From assembly GCA_944322845.1 (NCBI GenBank), contig CALUQE010000007.1, positions 41,423 to 105,422 of the forward strand: 64,000 bases of DNA, read 5' to 3'. The stretch's first letter is position 1. Each line of letters starts with the position of its first letter. Shown one piece after another: positions 8,641 through 18,037 of this stretch. The translations under genes and the position numbers were made by a program. This stretch comes from Candidatus Gastranaerophilales bacterium. Its GTDB lineage: Bacteria > Cyanobacteriota > Vampirovibrionia > Gastranaerophilales > Gastranaerophilaceae. A model generated the notes under the pieces. It worked only from the letters and a program-made list of their open reading frames with translations. It was not told the origin of the DNA and did no database searches.

Positions 8641-8682
8641 GTTACAAAAAAGCAATTTTTACAAACAGATATACTTTATATA
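8641..8682 (+). promoter_or_regulatory. Spaced promoter block, copy 2 (for the TPS gene)
   Basis: GTTACAAAAAAGCAAT (8641-8656), 12 nt, then ATATACTTTATATA (8669-8682). Both halves and the spacing match the CHAP gene upstream region (50393-50434, minus). With copy 1 the two motif halves form a 16-bp inverted repeat between the divergent genes. The element is probably an activator site or non-standard -35 combined with a TTTATATA -10 region. Confidence 0.65.
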
Positions 8683-8715
8683 ACTAAGGGATTTAAAATT
8701 TTAGAGGAGCATAAT

Positions 8716-10755
8716 ATGAGAAACTTGAAGAAAAAGATTTCAGCATTGGTTTTATCAACAGTATTTGCATCAATACAGCTGGCTTCTATGGCAGCAATTG
8801 ATACCGGTTTAGGCGCAGGAAACGGCGGCGCTGTTATTAACGATATTAAAGGCGGTTTCGCTGGTATCGGCGGTCAGGGTACCGGAAATGTTAATTTGGA
8901 TTTCAACGGCAGTGCACATGTAAACTGGGATACATTAAACGTAAATAAAGGCGAATCATTAAACTTCAATGCAGTTGGCGGTGCTAACGGCTTAACGATT
9001 TTAAACACAGTAAACAAGGGTATGTCTAATATCTACGGTCAGATTAATGCTAATCAGGGGATTTCACAATTGATTATTTCAAACCCTAATGGTGTATTAT
9101 TCGACGGTGCTCAGTTTACAACAGCAGGCGATACAATGATTACAACCCAGCCTATGACAGCAACTTTTATCGATGGTGCAATGAAAGTTTCAACTATACC
9201 GACAGCAAATTCAGTAGGTGTTGTAACAATTCAAGATTCAAACTTTAATGTAGGCGGCGAGTTTAATATTTTGGCTCCGTCAGTAAATGTGGTAAGAGGT
9301 GCTATCAGAGCTGAAAACGGTATGAAACTTATTACTCAGAATGGTCAGGATTACCTCTCAGCAGGCAACCTTGATTCCGACAAAGGGGTTAGATTAGAAG
9401 CCGTAAATATTGACGGTGATGTTTATATTATAGCTGACAAAGGAATTGTTAAAACAGTTGGCGGCGGTGAAATCAAAGGTAATTTGAATATTAAATCAGA
9501 TGACAGTGTCTCTTTAAACTATGTGTCAAACGGAAAAGCTCTTCACGTAACAGGTGATGTTGATGTTGAAGGTAACGGCGTTTTGATGTACGCAAGAAAT
9601 ACCAAAGTTGACGGTAACTTGAATATGACAAACGGCGGCGGTTTCCTTGAAGTCGGTAACGTTCAGGTAGGAAAAGATATGAACTTAAAAACAGTTGCTA
9701 AATCTGAAAATCCTCAAGGTTACAAACACTTTGTTCACGTAGTAGGCAATAATAAAATCGGCGGAAATGCAACTATTGAATCTAAACATAATATTCACAT
9801 AGGTAACTACAATTTTGAAGACAAACAGTTATTAGACGGCAGTTTGGAAGTCGGCGGCAAGTTAACCGCTCACGCAACAGACGGTCACGTAATGACAACT
9901 GTTAACGTAAAAGCAGATAAAATTTCTTTAAAATCAGATAACTTGAACGTCCTAACAGATGGAAAAGCTATACTTGATGCTAATGAATATGAATTCTCTT
10001 CAAACGGTTATCTTGGCGGCTTACAGGCATCAGGCGATATGACAGTTGATGAAAAAGTTATAAGCATAATGGAAAATTATACTCACATTGCTGACGGCGT
10101 AGGAACTCCGGGTAACATCAATATTACCGGCGGTACAATCACAAAGATTGAAACTCCGTCAACAGCAACAACACAAATAGCTTCATCAGGCGATGTGAAA
10201 TTGACAGGCGCAGATGCTGGTAAAGTAAATATTACAGCTCCCGGTAAATATATAGAAATTACAGGTGATGTTAAGGCTGATACAATTAAGATCGGCAAAG
10301 AAACAGATAAAGTTAAAGTTGATTTTCCTGGAAGAGATTACAAATTAAAATTCACAAACATTAAAGATAATGAAGAAGTTACAATTAACGGCAACGAAGA
10401 AATTACATACGAAATAACAGATGGCGAAGGCGGTAACAATGACGGTACACAAATCAAGGGTGAAAATACTTACCTTGTAGGTCCTGATAAAGAACCAGAA
10501 CCGGAACCGGAACCAGAACCGGAACCAGAACCGGAACCGGAACCGGAACCGCAGCCGGAACCAAATCCAAATCCGGATCCAAATGAAAATATCAAAGTTT
10601 TGAAAAGCTTCGAAAATCAATCAGTAAATATGAATCAAGTATACACACCGGTAGCATACGCAGCAGATTTGGAAGATGATCAAAACGATACAGGAGTCAG
10701 AAAGAATGTTGACGGTTCAGTAACAGTCGTAAGAGCATTCCCGATGGATAAATAA
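8716..10755 (+). CDS. Haemagglutinin-like TPS-domain exoprotein, paralogue 1
   Basis: A 679-residue secreted or surface protein. Residues 1-27 form a Sec signal peptide (KKK, hydrophobic core, ending SMAA). A TpsA/FHA-type secretion domain follows, recognisable by GNVNLDFNGSAHVNWDTLNV and IISNPNGVLFDGAQFTTAG. After that come repeated short Gly/Asn-rich strands typical of a right-handed beta-helix. A (Glu-Pro) repeat linker at about residues 593-616 leads to a 58-residue C-terminal segment. That segment (NENIKVL... VYTPVAYAADL ... DGSVTVVRAFPM) is nearly identical in the paralogue at 52880. TPS exoproteins usually need a TpsB outer-membrane pore; none is in the window. Substrate or adhesion target is unknown. 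SD AGAGGAG precedes the ATG. Confidence 0.85.
   Translation: MRNLKKKISALVLSTVFASIQLASMAAIDTGLGAGNGGAVINDIKGGFAGIGGQGTGNVNLDFNGSAHVNWDTLNVNKGESLNFNAVGGANGLTILNTVNKGMSNIYGQINANQGISQLIISNPNGVLFDGAQFTTAGDTMITTQPMTATFIDGAMKVSTIPTANSVGVVTIQDSNFNVGGEFNILAPSVNVVRGAIRAENGMKLITQNGQDYLSAGNLDSDKGVRLEAVNIDGDVYIIADKGIVKTVGGGEIKGNLNIKSDDSVSLNYVSNGKALHVTGDVDVEGNGVLMYARNTKVDGNLNMTNGGGFLEVGNVQVGKDMNLKTVAKSENPQGYKHFVHVVGNNKIGGNATIESKHNIHIGNYNFEDKQLLDGSLEVGGKLTAHATDGHVMTTVNVKADKISLKSDNLNVLTDGKAILDANEYEFSSNGYLGGLQASGDMTVDEKVISIMENYTHIADGVGTPGNINITGGTITKIETPSTATTQIASSGDVKLTGADAGKVNITAPGKYIEITGDVKADTIKIGKETDKVKVDFPGRDYKLKFTNIKDNEEVTINGNEEITYEITDGEGGNNDGTQIKGENTYLVGPDKEPEPEPEPEPEPEPEPEPEPQPEPNPNPDPNENIKVLKSFENQSVNMNQVYTPVAYAADLEDDQNDTGVRKNVDGSVTVVRAFPMDK
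10492..10563 (+). repeat. 6-nt tandem repeat coding (Glu-Pro)n linker
   Basis: Twelve in-frame hexanucleotide units (GAACCG/GAACCA, one CAGCCG) inside the first TPS gene. They code for ten EP, one QP and one final EP. The unit length is a multiple of three, so slippage would change linker length without breaking the frame. Confidence 0.95.
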
Positions 10756-10771
10756 TAAGATGTAAGATATC

Positions 10772-10806
10772 AAAACGGCGGATTTTTAAAAATCCGCCGT
10801 TTTTTG
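10772..10806 (+). terminator. Intrinsic terminator after the TPS gene
   Basis: A perfect palindrome, AAAACGGCGGATTTTT followed directly by its complement, ending in a T6 run 17 bp after the stop codon. Confidence 0.92.
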
Positions 10807-10836
10807 TTGTAATAAGACGGTAATTTTTAGTATAAT
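10807..10836 (+). promoter_or_regulatory. Sigma-70 promoter of the ATP-grasp gene
   Basis: TTGTAA (10807-10812), an 18-bp spacer and a perfect TATAAT (10831-10836), giving a leader of about 17 nt with an AAGGGCAGGA ribosome site. Confidence 0.7.
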
Positions 10837-10860
10837 AGATTCATAAAGAAAGGGCAGGAT

Positions 10861-12021
10861 ATGATAATAATAGAAAAACCTTATGCATCGGAATTTTTAA
10901 TAGATACGGTTGTGCAAAACGACTGGAGAGTTTTGGAGAATAATGCAATAAAGGAAGCTGAGATTGAAGAGGGTGCTTTTGAGATGATACCTTCCGAAAC
11001 GGCTAAAAATTATTATCTTACTCAGGAATATCCTTTAATATATTCAAATTCGGAGAATGCAATTTCCTGGGTTCTGCAGAATCTTCCGGAGTCAAATTTA
11101 AGTAATTATATCAGGTTTTGCAAGGATAAGGCTGAATTTAGGGAAGCTATGAAAGAGATGTATCCTGATTTTTACTTCAAGGCAGTAGAGCTTGATGAGT
11201 TAAAAAATATGTCTGCAGAGAGTGTAAAGTTCCCTGTAATTTTAAAGCCGGCCGTCGGTTTTTTGAGCTTTGGAGTGCATACAATTAAAGATGCTAAAGA
11301 GTGGAAAGAAGTTATAGACAAGCTTGATAAAGAGATGAGAATGGCTGCATTTATGTATCCTAACCATGTTATCAACTCTTCAAAATTTTTAATAGAAGAG
11401 CTGATTGAAGGAGAAGAATATGCTGTTGACGCTTATTATGACAGAGACGGCGAGCCTGTAATATTGAATATCTTTCAACATCCTTTCTGCAGTTCAAGTG
11501 ACGTAAGCGATCGTATATATTTAATGTCTACGGGTATTATGATTAAATATATGGCGAAGTTCGGGCTGCTGTTAAGAGAAATCGGGCATTTGAAAAATAT
11601 CAAGAATTTTCCGATGCACATAGAATTAAGGGTTACTAAAGATGATAAGATTATTCCTATAGAAATTAATCCTATGCGTTTTGCAGGATGGTGTACGACA
11701 GATGTTGCAAAATATGCCTGGGGTATTAATGTCTATGAATGTTTCTTTGAACAGAGAAAACCTGATTGGAACACGATTCTGGCAAATTCAGGAAAAGATG
11801 TATTCTATTTCTCAATGGCAGAAGTTCCTTCTAATCAGGATAGAGGAAAGATTAAAGGGTTTGAATATGAAAGATTCCTTTCAAATTATTCAAATGTTCT
11901 GGAGGTCAGACGGATTAATTTTAAGGAAAATCCTTTATTTGCAATAATATTCGGCTCTACCAAAAGTAAAGATGAAGTTTTGAAAATTTTGTCTCTCAAA
12001 ATGGCAGACTATGTTTTGTAA
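10861..12021 (+). CDS. ATP-grasp domain protein
   Basis: A 386-residue ATP-grasp enzyme, the fold used by carboxylate-amine/thiol ligases. Seen in order: an N-terminal pre-ATP-grasp region (1-100); FPVILKPAVGFLSFGVHTI with the ATP-binding lysine (about 122-140); FLIEELIEGEEYAVDAYYD (about 172-190); and HIELRVTKDDKIIPIEINPMRFAG (about 257-280). The last carries the Glu and Glu-x-Asn metal ligands typical of the family. The substrate is not evident and no biosynthetic neighbours help. It has its own promoter and SD and precedes the lptC operon by 53 bp. Confidence 0.8.
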   Translation: MIIIEKPYASEFLIDTVVQNDWRVLENNAIKEAEIEEGAFEMIPSETAKNYYLTQEYPLIYSNSENAISWVLQNLPESNLSNYIRFCKDKAEFREAMKEMYPDFYFKAVELDELKNMSAESVKFPVILKPAVGFLSFGVHTIKDAKEWKEVIDKLDKEMRMAAFMYPNHVINSSKFLIEELIEGEEYAVDAYYDRDGEPVILNIFQHPFCSSSDVSDRIYLMSTGIMIKYMAKFGLLLREIGHLKNIKNFPMHIELRVTKDDKIIPIEINPMRFAGWCTTDVAKYAWGINVYECFFEQRKPDWNTILANSGKDVFYFSMAEVPSNQDRGKIKGFEYERFLSNYSNVLEVRRINFKENPLFAIIFGSTKSKDEVLKILSLKMADYVL

Positions 12022-12039
12022 ATCTATTGTTTTATTTTG

Positions 12040-12068
12040 TTGATGAAGCTTTTTCACTATGATAAAAT
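12040..12068 (+). promoter_or_regulatory. Leaderless-type promoter of lptC
   Basis: TTGATG (12040-12045), a 17-bp spacer ending in an extended -10 TGA, then TAAAAT (12063-12068). Exactly 6 nt separate it from the lptC ATG, so transcription should start at or next to the A of ATG. No Shine-Dalgarno is present. Confidence 0.7.
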
Positions 12069-12074
12069 GTACCT

Positions 12075-12731
12075 ATGGAAACTCTTAAGAGACTTTATGA
12101 GAGATTTAAACAAATAGATAAAAAGAAAAGAACTTATCTTCTTGCGGGATTAGCGGTTGTTTTTGTAATGGGGTGGGCGTTTCTCAGCGCAGCTTTAATA
12201 ACGGCAAATTACACCAGAGCCCAGCTTAAAGGTACTCCCGATGAGCAAAAAGTGGATGCGGAAGGTATTATTATCACAGAGACAAAAGACGGTAATAAGT
12301 ATTTTGAAATATATGGCGAAACCGGTCATTACAGTAACGACCACAGTATTGCAACTTTGAATAATGTTATAGGTAACTTTTATAAAGAAAATAACGTATC
12401 TATGAGTTTTCAATCTTCCAAAGGTACTTATAACGAAAAAACAAGAGAGATTACTCTGTATGACAACACTTATATAGTGCTGGAAGATTCAACCTCTTTA
12501 ACAACTGATAAATTGATATGGTCCGGCTCCGATAAAGATACAATTGCGGAAGGTCATGTTGTGATAAAAAGAAATAATGAAATGGTTGCAACTGCTCAAA
12601 AATGTATAATTGGGGCAGGGTATGAGAAGTTTAAAATAATAGGCAATACAATGACAAAATTATATGATAAGGAAGGCAAAAACACTTCCGGTTCGGCAAT
12701 TCAGTTGAACGGTAAGAAAGGGGCTAAATGA
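12075..12731 (+). CDS. lptC: LPS export periplasmic protein LptC-like
   Basis: A 218-residue bitopic protein of the lipopolysaccharide transport bridge. One membrane segment (about residues 20-43) anchors it in the inner membrane. The remainder is periplasmic beta-jellyroll of the LptC/OstA type, with the repeated pattern 'strand-turn-strand' seen in EIYGETGHYSNDHSIATLNNV and SSKGTYNEKTREITLYDNTYI. It overlaps lptA by ATGA, the classic lptC-lptA arrangement. Expected partners LptB/F/G and LptD are not in the window. The ATG is preceded by a -10 box and no SD, implying a leaderless message. Confidence 0.8.
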   Translation: METLKRLYERFKQIDKKKRTYLLAGLAVVFVMGWAFLSAALITANYTRAQLKGTPDEQKVDAEGIIITETKDGNKYFEIYGETGHYSNDHSIATLNNVIGNFYKENNVSMSFQSSKGTYNEKTREITLYDNTYIVLEDSTSLTTDKLIWSGSDKDTIAEGHVVIKRNNEMVATAQKCIIGAGYEKFKIIGNTMTKLYDKEGKNTSGSAIQLNGKKGAK

Positions 12732-13684
12732 AAAAGGTTTTAGTTTTATTATTGTTAATATTTTCAAGTTTGGCGGTTTTTTCATCGGATTTGATAATTG
12801 ATTCAAAAACCCAGACTTTTTCCGATAAAGAAAAGAAAATTAAACTGGACGGCGGGGTTAAGGTTAAACTCGATAACTTAACCGTACAGAGCGACAGGGC
12901 TGATGTTACGGTGAGACGTAATAACAAACTTGATACGGCAACTTTTTACGACAAGCCTTATGCTTACGAAGTAAATGAAAATAAAAAAAGAGAAGTAAAA
13001 GCAAATATTTTGAAAGTATCATTGATTAATAAAATCGTAAGAGCGGAAGGAGAGGCTCAGTCTGTTATTACGGAAGGAAATACCCCGATTGTTGTTATTA
13101 ACGCAGATGCTCAGGAATATGATATCAAAAGCAGCGTAATGGTTTGTACGGGCGGTGTAACTATCAAGTATAAAGATATAGATACATTTTCTGATAAAGC
13201 AGTAATTATAGCTGACGAAAAGGGCGGTTTAAGAAAAATAGATTTGATTGGTAATGCAAGAGTGAAACAGGAAAATAATGAGTCAGAAGGACATCACTTT
13301 GTTTATAATCCTATAACTGAAGAAATGAGTGTTTCCGGTAATACAAAAACTGTGGCTTATTCCGATGACGGGAAAAAGCTTACGATACACTCCGATTACC
13401 AGCAATACAGCAAAGTTCAAAATTCTTATATCGGAAGCGGGCATGTAAAAATCTGGTATGATGATTATTATGCACAGGGTCCGAAAGTTTCAGTATTTCC
13501 GAATGAAGAAACCGGAAAACCGAATGAAGTGTACTTTGTAGGTCGTTCTAAAATCGTACAGCAGGATAAAGATATAATTGCCGACAAAATTAAAATGACA
13601 ATGGATCCTAAAGATTTTGTTGCGGAAGGTAATGTAAGAACGATAATTCATAATATAGATACGAAGGACGAAGAGGATTTATAA
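12728..13684 (+). CDS. lptA: OstA/LptA-like LPS transport protein
   Basis: A 318-residue periplasmic protein with a signal peptide (MKKVLVLLLLIFSSLAVFSS). It contains LptA/OstA beta-jellyroll repeats: DLIIDSKTQTFSDKEKKIKL then GGVKVKLDNLTVQSDRADVTV at the start, with comparable units (INADAQEYD..., TIHSDYQQYS..., IIADKIKMTMDPKDFVAEGNV) towards the end. It is longer than E. coli LptA (185 aa), suggesting two tandem jellyroll modules. LptA carries LPS across the periplasm from LptC to LptD. Its stop abuts the ATG of the TPR gene, so the three genes form an operon. Confidence 0.82.
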   Translation: MKKVLVLLLLIFSSLAVFSSDLIIDSKTQTFSDKEKKIKLDGGVKVKLDNLTVQSDRADVTVRRNNKLDTATFYDKPYAYEVNENKKREVKANILKVSLINKIVRAEGEAQSVITEGNTPIVVINADAQEYDIKSSVMVCTGGVTIKYKDIDTFSDKAVIIADEKGGLRKIDLIGNARVKQENNESEGHHFVYNPITEEMSVSGNTKTVAYSDDGKKLTIHSDYQQYSKVQNSYIGSGHVKIWYDDYYAQGPKVSVFPNEETGKPNEVYFVGRSKIVQQDKDIIADKIKMTMDPKDFVAEGNVRTIIHNIDTKDEEDL

Positions 13685-14452
13685 ATGTCTGAAAAAATAG
13701 ATAAGGCTATGAGCCTTTTTAGGGAAAGAAAATATAAAGAGGCAATTGATGCTTTCAGTTCTGTATTAGAAACAGAGCCTGATAATGCGGATGTTTATAA
13801 TAATATGGGCGTTGCCTATTCCTGTCTTGGTAATTTTGAACAGGCAGAAAATTTTTATACAAAAGCCATTGAATTGGATCCGGAGCTTGCTCAGGCATAC
13901 ATAAATCTTTCGGATTTGTATTATAAAGCCGGCAATTTACCGTCTGCACTCGGAACATTGCAGAGAGGAAGTTATGAACTTCCGGAAAATCTTGCGATTG
14001 CTCATCTTCTTGCGAGGGTTTATATCGAAGATCAGAGATGGGAAGATGCTATTGTAGAATTGGAACGGGTTCTGGATGGTGAGCCGGAAAATTACGACGC
14101 GTATTATGATTTGGGGCATGTATGCTTTGAATTGGGCGATTATGAGAGCGCTATTTCAAATTTTGAAAGCGTAATTGAATATAAGGAAAATAATGAACTC
14201 CTTTATTATGCGCTTGCTCAGGCCTATGAGGCTAATAATGAAATAGACAAAGCTATTTCAAATTATCTCAAAGCAATTGCGGTTAATGATAAATTTACAC
14301 TTGCGTATAAAAAAGTCGGGATTTTGTTTCTGGCAAGAGAAGATTACGAAGATGCTATTGAATATTTTGAAGATTATATCAATTTTGATATTCCTGAAGA
14401 AGAAAAAGAAAGCGTCTCAAAGTTGATTGACAGAATAAAAGCCCGCAGATAA
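13685..14452 (+). CDS. TPR-repeat protein
   Basis: A 255-residue protein made almost entirely of tetratricopeptide repeats, at least six (for example YKEAIDAFSSVLETEPDNADVYNNMGVAYSCLGNFEQAENFYTKAIELDP at residues 18-67). There is no signal peptide or membrane segment, so it is probably a cytoplasmic scaffold. It starts at the base directly after the lptA stop. Operon position suggests a role connected with envelope biogenesis, but no specific partner can be named. Confidence 0.85.
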   Translation: MSEKIDKAMSLFRERKYKEAIDAFSSVLETEPDNADVYNNMGVAYSCLGNFEQAENFYTKAIELDPELAQAYINLSDLYYKAGNLPSALGTLQRGSYELPENLAIAHLLARVYIEDQRWEDAIVELERVLDGEPENYDAYYDLGHVCFELGDYESAISNFESVIEYKENNELLYYALAQAYEANNEIDKAISNYLKAIAVNDKFTLAYKKVGILFLAREDYEDAIEYFEDYINFDIPEEEKESVSKLIDRIKARR

Positions 14453-14489
14453 ACGTATTGAACCGGTCAGCGGAGACTGTAAGTTCTCA

Positions 14490-14517
14490 TTGCTGTGTAC
14501 ATCTTTTATGCTAAAAT
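14490..14517 (+). promoter_or_regulatory. Leaderless-type promoter of dprA
   Basis: TTGCTG (14490-14495), a 16-bp spacer, extended -10 TGC plus TAAAAT (14512-14517), then 6 nt to the ATG of dprA. No ribosome-binding site is seen. Confidence 0.7.
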
Positions 14518-14523
14518 TAACCT

Positions 14524-15627
14524 ATGAATAAAAAATACTGGATAGCTTTTTCTGCAATTGAGCAACTTGATTCTACTTTTATACAGCGTCTTTATAATTA
14601 TTTTGGCGATATTGAGACTGCGTATAATGCTCAATTAAGTGATTTGAAACAAATAGACGGTCTGAGTGTGAAAAAGGCTGAGAATTTTATAGAAAAAAGA
14701 AAAAGTATTAATCCGGATAAAGTTTTCGAAGAAGTTCAAAAACGCGGGATTAATTTTGTCACATTTGATGATTCAAAATATCCGTATATGCTTTCACAAA
14801 TCTACAATCCGCCTATGACTCTGTATTATAAAGGGGATTTATTCGGATGTAATCTGGAAAAGACTGTTGCCTTTGTCGGTTCAAGAAAAGCCAGCTTTAA
14901 CGGAAAAGAGGGTGTAAGGAAAATTATAAAAGATTTTACAAATACCGATATTTGTATCGTTTCAGGTCTGGCTTCCGGAATAGATTCAATTTCGCACGAA
15001 AGTGCAATTGCTAATAATTTAAAAACAATAGGAGTCATTGCAAGCGGATTTGACTACACATATCCGACTTCCAATAAACACCTCTACGAGCAGATTGAAA
15101 ACGGATGCGGTGCGGTTGTTACGGAGTATTATCCGACATTTGAACCGCTAAAATTTAGATTTCCGCAAAGAAACAGAATCGTAACCGGACTTTCTTTCGG
15201 TACCGTTGTGGGCGAAGCTGCACTAAAGAGCGGGGCGCTGATTTCCGCAAACTTAACACTTGAGCAGGGCAGAGAATTGATGTGTATTCCGGGCTCAATA
15301 AATAATACAAACACGGAAGGCGTTTATAAATTAATAAAAGACGGCGCAAGCATAGTAACCTCCGGCGATGATATTTTGAATATTCTAAATTGGGAGAGGA
15401 AAAATTTGGCTGAGATAAATTCATCTCCAAAGGATTCATCCGCAGAATTACCCGAAGACCCTGTACAAAAATTAATTTTTGATATAATAGGAATTGAACC
15501 GAAAAGTTTTGATGAAATTCAGGGTTTAACAAAATTAGATACGGAGAGTCTTTTAACTGCTCTTACGATGATGGAGCTTGAGGGCTTGGCTGAAAAAACG
15601 GAAGGTGACAGGTATAAAAGGGTATGA
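14524..15627 (+). CDS. dprA: DNA-processing protein DprA
   Basis: DprA loads RecA on incoming single-stranded DNA during natural transformation. The 367 residues show an N-terminal helix-hairpin-helix region (FGDIETAYNAQLSDLKQIDGLSVKKAENFI, about 28-57). The Rossmann-like core follows with TVAFVGSRKAS (about 115-125), SGLASGIDSISHESAI, GFDYTYPTSN, FPQRNRIVTGLS and VPGS-equivalent IPGSINN. A C-terminal winged-helix (about 305-367) closes it. It overlaps topA by ATGA, a common dprA-topA pairing. The start has a -10 box 6 nt upstream and no SD. Whether the organism is competent is not shown by the window. Confidence 0.93.
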   Translation: MNKKYWIAFSAIEQLDSTFIQRLYNYFGDIETAYNAQLSDLKQIDGLSVKKAENFIEKRKSINPDKVFEEVQKRGINFVTFDDSKYPYMLSQIYNPPMTLYYKGDLFGCNLEKTVAFVGSRKASFNGKEGVRKIIKDFTNTDICIVSGLASGIDSISHESAIANNLKTIGVIASGFDYTYPTSNKHLYEQIENGCGAVVTEYYPTFEPLKFRFPQRNRIVTGLSFGTVVGEAALKSGALISANLTLEQGRELMCIPGSINNTNTEGVYKLIKDGASIVTSGDDILNILNWERKNLAEINSSPKDSSAELPEDPVQKLIFDIIGIEPKSFDEIQGLTKLDTESLLTALTMMELEGLAEKTEGDRYKRV

Positions 15628-17924
15628 CAACAGCAGCTGCTGAGAAAAAAACAACAAAATCAAAAAAAGAGAAAGCGCTTGTAATAGTTGAGTCTCCCGC
15701 AAAGTCTAAAACGATTAAAAAGATTTTGGGTGACGGATATCAGATAGAGGCAAGTTTCGGGCATGTCAGAAATCTGCCGGAAAATATTCTCGGTTTTGAT
15801 GTTAATAATGATTTTAAACCTACTTATGTAATCATTCCGGAAAAGAAAAAAGTTGTAACAAAACTGAATGACCTTGCGAAACGTTCCGATAAAATTTATC
15901 TGGCTTCCGACCCTGACAGAGAGGGAGAAGCTATTGCATGGCACGTCAGAGAACTTCTGGAAGTGCCTGATAACAAGGTTTACAGAATCGAGTTTAATGA
16001 AATTACTCCGAAGGCCGTAAAGTATGCGGTAGAGCATTCAAGACAGATTGATATGGATAAAGTTAAAGCCCAGCAGACAAGGCAAATACTTGATAAACTT
16101 GTAGGTTACAAATTATCTCCTGTTTTGTGGAAGCAGCTCGGGAATTACAGACTGTCAGCCGGAAGGGTTCAATCCGTAGCGCTCAGGATGATTTGCGAAA
16201 GAGAAGAAGAGATTGAGGCATTTGTTCCGAAAGAGTACTGGTCAATCCATACGATTATGGACAAAGACGGCAAACTTTTTGAGGCCGAGGTAAACAAGTA
16301 CAAAAACAAAAAACTTGAGATTAATAATGAGGAAGAGGCGAATAAAATTAAAGAATATTTGCTGAATCCTGATACGGAATTTGTAGTCGAAAAGGTTACT
16401 AAAAAAGAGACAAAAAGAAAGCCGACAGCTCCTTTTATAACCTCTACCCTGCAGCGTGCCGCGAGTTCAAAGCTCGGATTTGGCGTTTCAAAGACAATGC
16501 AGGTTGCGCAAAAGCTTTACGAAGGTATAGAAATCGAAGGTACTCCGGTCGGTTTAATTACTTATATGAGAACTGACAGCGTCAGAATTTCAGATGACGC
16601 ACATCAGATGGCGAAAGATTTTATTATTAATAATTACGGTGAAAAATATTATCCGCCATCAACAAATGTTTACGTAAAAGGCAAACAAAACGTTCAGGAC
16701 GCACACGAGGCTATCAGACCTTCTTATCCTGAGAGAACCCCGGAGAGCATAAAACAGTACTTATCCTCTGACCAGTACAAGCTTTATAAGTTAATCTGGG
16801 ATAAATTTATGTCTTCCCAGATGGCGCCGGCTGAGATTGCAAATAAAACTATAGATATCAAAGCGGGCGATTATAACCTCAAAGCCGGCACAAGCAAGAT
16901 TCTTTTTGACGGCTTTCTAAAGCTTTATAACGACGCTGAAGAAGACGAAAAAGAAGCTGATGCAAAGATTCCGGATCTTGAACAGGGTGATAAGGTTAAG
17001 TGTAAGGAAATTAATCCTAAACAGCACTTTACCCAGCCGCCTCCGAGGTATAATGAAGCTTCTCTGGTTAAAGCGCTTGAAGAACACGGAATCGGACGTC
17101 CGTCTACGTATGCGACAATTATTACCGTTATTCAGACAAGAAAGTATGTTGAGAAAAAGGATAAAGCTCTTGTTCCGACACTTCTCGGCCGCACTGTCTG
17201 CAAGCAGCTTGTAAGCCAATTCGCGGATATTATGGATTACAAGTTCACTGCCGGCATGGAAGAAAAGCTCGACCTTATTGCGGAAAAGAAAGCTGTATGG
17301 AATGTTGTTTTGAAGGAATTTTATACTCCGTTTATGGAGGTTGTAAATTCTGTTATGAAAACCGGTCAGAAAGTTGTGATAGAAAGCGATAAAAAATGCC
17401 CTAACTGCGGCCGCGTTATGCTAGTAAAGACAAGCCGTTTCGGAACACAGTTTCTCGGCTGCTCAGGCTATCCTGAGTGCAAAACAATAATTTCGCTTAA
17501 CAACAGTGTTGAATTGGATAGTGTTGACGGCGATAATAAGGAAGCAACCGTTGATGAAAAATGTGAAAAATGCGGCGGCGAAATGGTTATGAAAATAGGC
17601 CCTTACGGGAAATATCTTGAGTGTAAGGAATGCAAAAACCGCAAAAAATATGTCCGTTCCACAGGTGTTCAGTGCCCTAAATGCGGCGAAGGAACTATTA
17701 TAGAGAAAAAATCAAAATACGGGAAAATATTTTTCGGCTGCAACAGATACCCTGACTGCTCTTATGCCCTATGGGATGAGCCAACGGGGAATAAATGTCC
17801 TGATTGCGGAGAACTTCTGGTTAAAAAGAATACCAAAAACGGGTTGTTTGAGGTTTGTTCAAGTAAGACTTGTTCTTTTAAACGTGAAATGCCTGATGAG
17901 AACGGGCAAAGCGTTTCAGGATAA
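15624..17924 (+). CDS. topA: DNA topoisomerase I
   Basis: Type IA topoisomerase that relaxes negative supercoils. In the 766 residues: the TOPRIM domain (ALVIVESPAKSKTIKKIL near residue 18; LASDPDREGEAIAWHV), the catalytic tyrosine Tyr314 in GLITYMRTDS (310-319), and the RPSTYATII motif. Four C-terminal zinc ribbons follow: CPNCGRVM...C...C, CEKCGGEM...CKEC, CPKCGEGT...C...C and CPDCGELL...C...C. The first 18 residues are a Lys/Ala/Thr-rich leader. Co-translated with dprA (ATGA overlap). All catalytic features are intact. Confidence 0.97.
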   Translation: MTTAAAEKKTTKSKKEKALVIVESPAKSKTIKKILGDGYQIEASFGHVRNLPENILGFDVNNDFKPTYVIIPEKKKVVTKLNDLAKRSDKIYLASDPDREGEAIAWHVRELLEVPDNKVYRIEFNEITPKAVKYAVEHSRQIDMDKVKAQQTRQILDKLVGYKLSPVLWKQLGNYRLSAGRVQSVALRMICEREEEIEAFVPKEYWSIHTIMDKDGKLFEAEVNKYKNKKLEINNEEEANKIKEYLLNPDTEFVVEKVTKKETKRKPTAPFITSTLQRAASSKLGFGVSKTMQVAQKLYEGIEIEGTPVGLITYMRTDSVRISDDAHQMAKDFIINNYGEKYYPPSTNVYVKGKQNVQDAHEAIRPSYPERTPESIKQYLSSDQYKLYKLIWDKFMSSQMAPAEIANKTIDIKAGDYNLKAGTSKILFDGFLKLYNDAEEDEKEADAKIPDLEQGDKVKCKEINPKQHFTQPPPRYNEASLVKALEEHGIGRPSTYATIITVIQTRKYVEKKDKALVPTLLGRTVCKQLVSQFADIMDYKFTAGMEEKLDLIAEKKAVWNVVLKEFYTPFMEVVNSVMKTGQKVVIESDKKCPNCGRVMLVKTSRFGTQFLGCSGYPECKTIISLNNSVELDSVDGDNKEATVDEKCEKCGGEMVMKIGPYGKYLECKECKNRKKYVRSTGVQCPKCGEGTIIEKKSKYGKIFFGCNRYPDCSYALWDEPTGNKCPDCGELLVKKNTKNGLFEVCSSKTCSFKREMPDENGQSVSG

Positions 17925-17937
17925 ATTTAGAAGCAAG

Positions 17938-17966
17938 TTGTCAATGTGCCGGAGGTGTGGTACTAT
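17938..17966 (+). promoter_or_regulatory. Sigma-70 promoter upstream of the M48-like gene
   Basis: TTGTCA (17938-17943), a 17-bp spacer ending TGG, and TACTAT (17961-17966). It lies about 70 bp before the ATG at 18038, which has an ATGGAGA ribosome site. Confidence 0.6.
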
Positions 17967-18037
17967 TTTTATATCGTAATAACTGTGTTATCCGTTTTAT
18001 CAGCTAAAAAGTTAAGAAGGTTAATGGAGATTATAGT

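Noticed and set aside
10345..10620. Arg/Phe-repeat minus-strand ORF
   Set aside because: Antisense shadow of the Glu-Pro repeat in the TPS gene.
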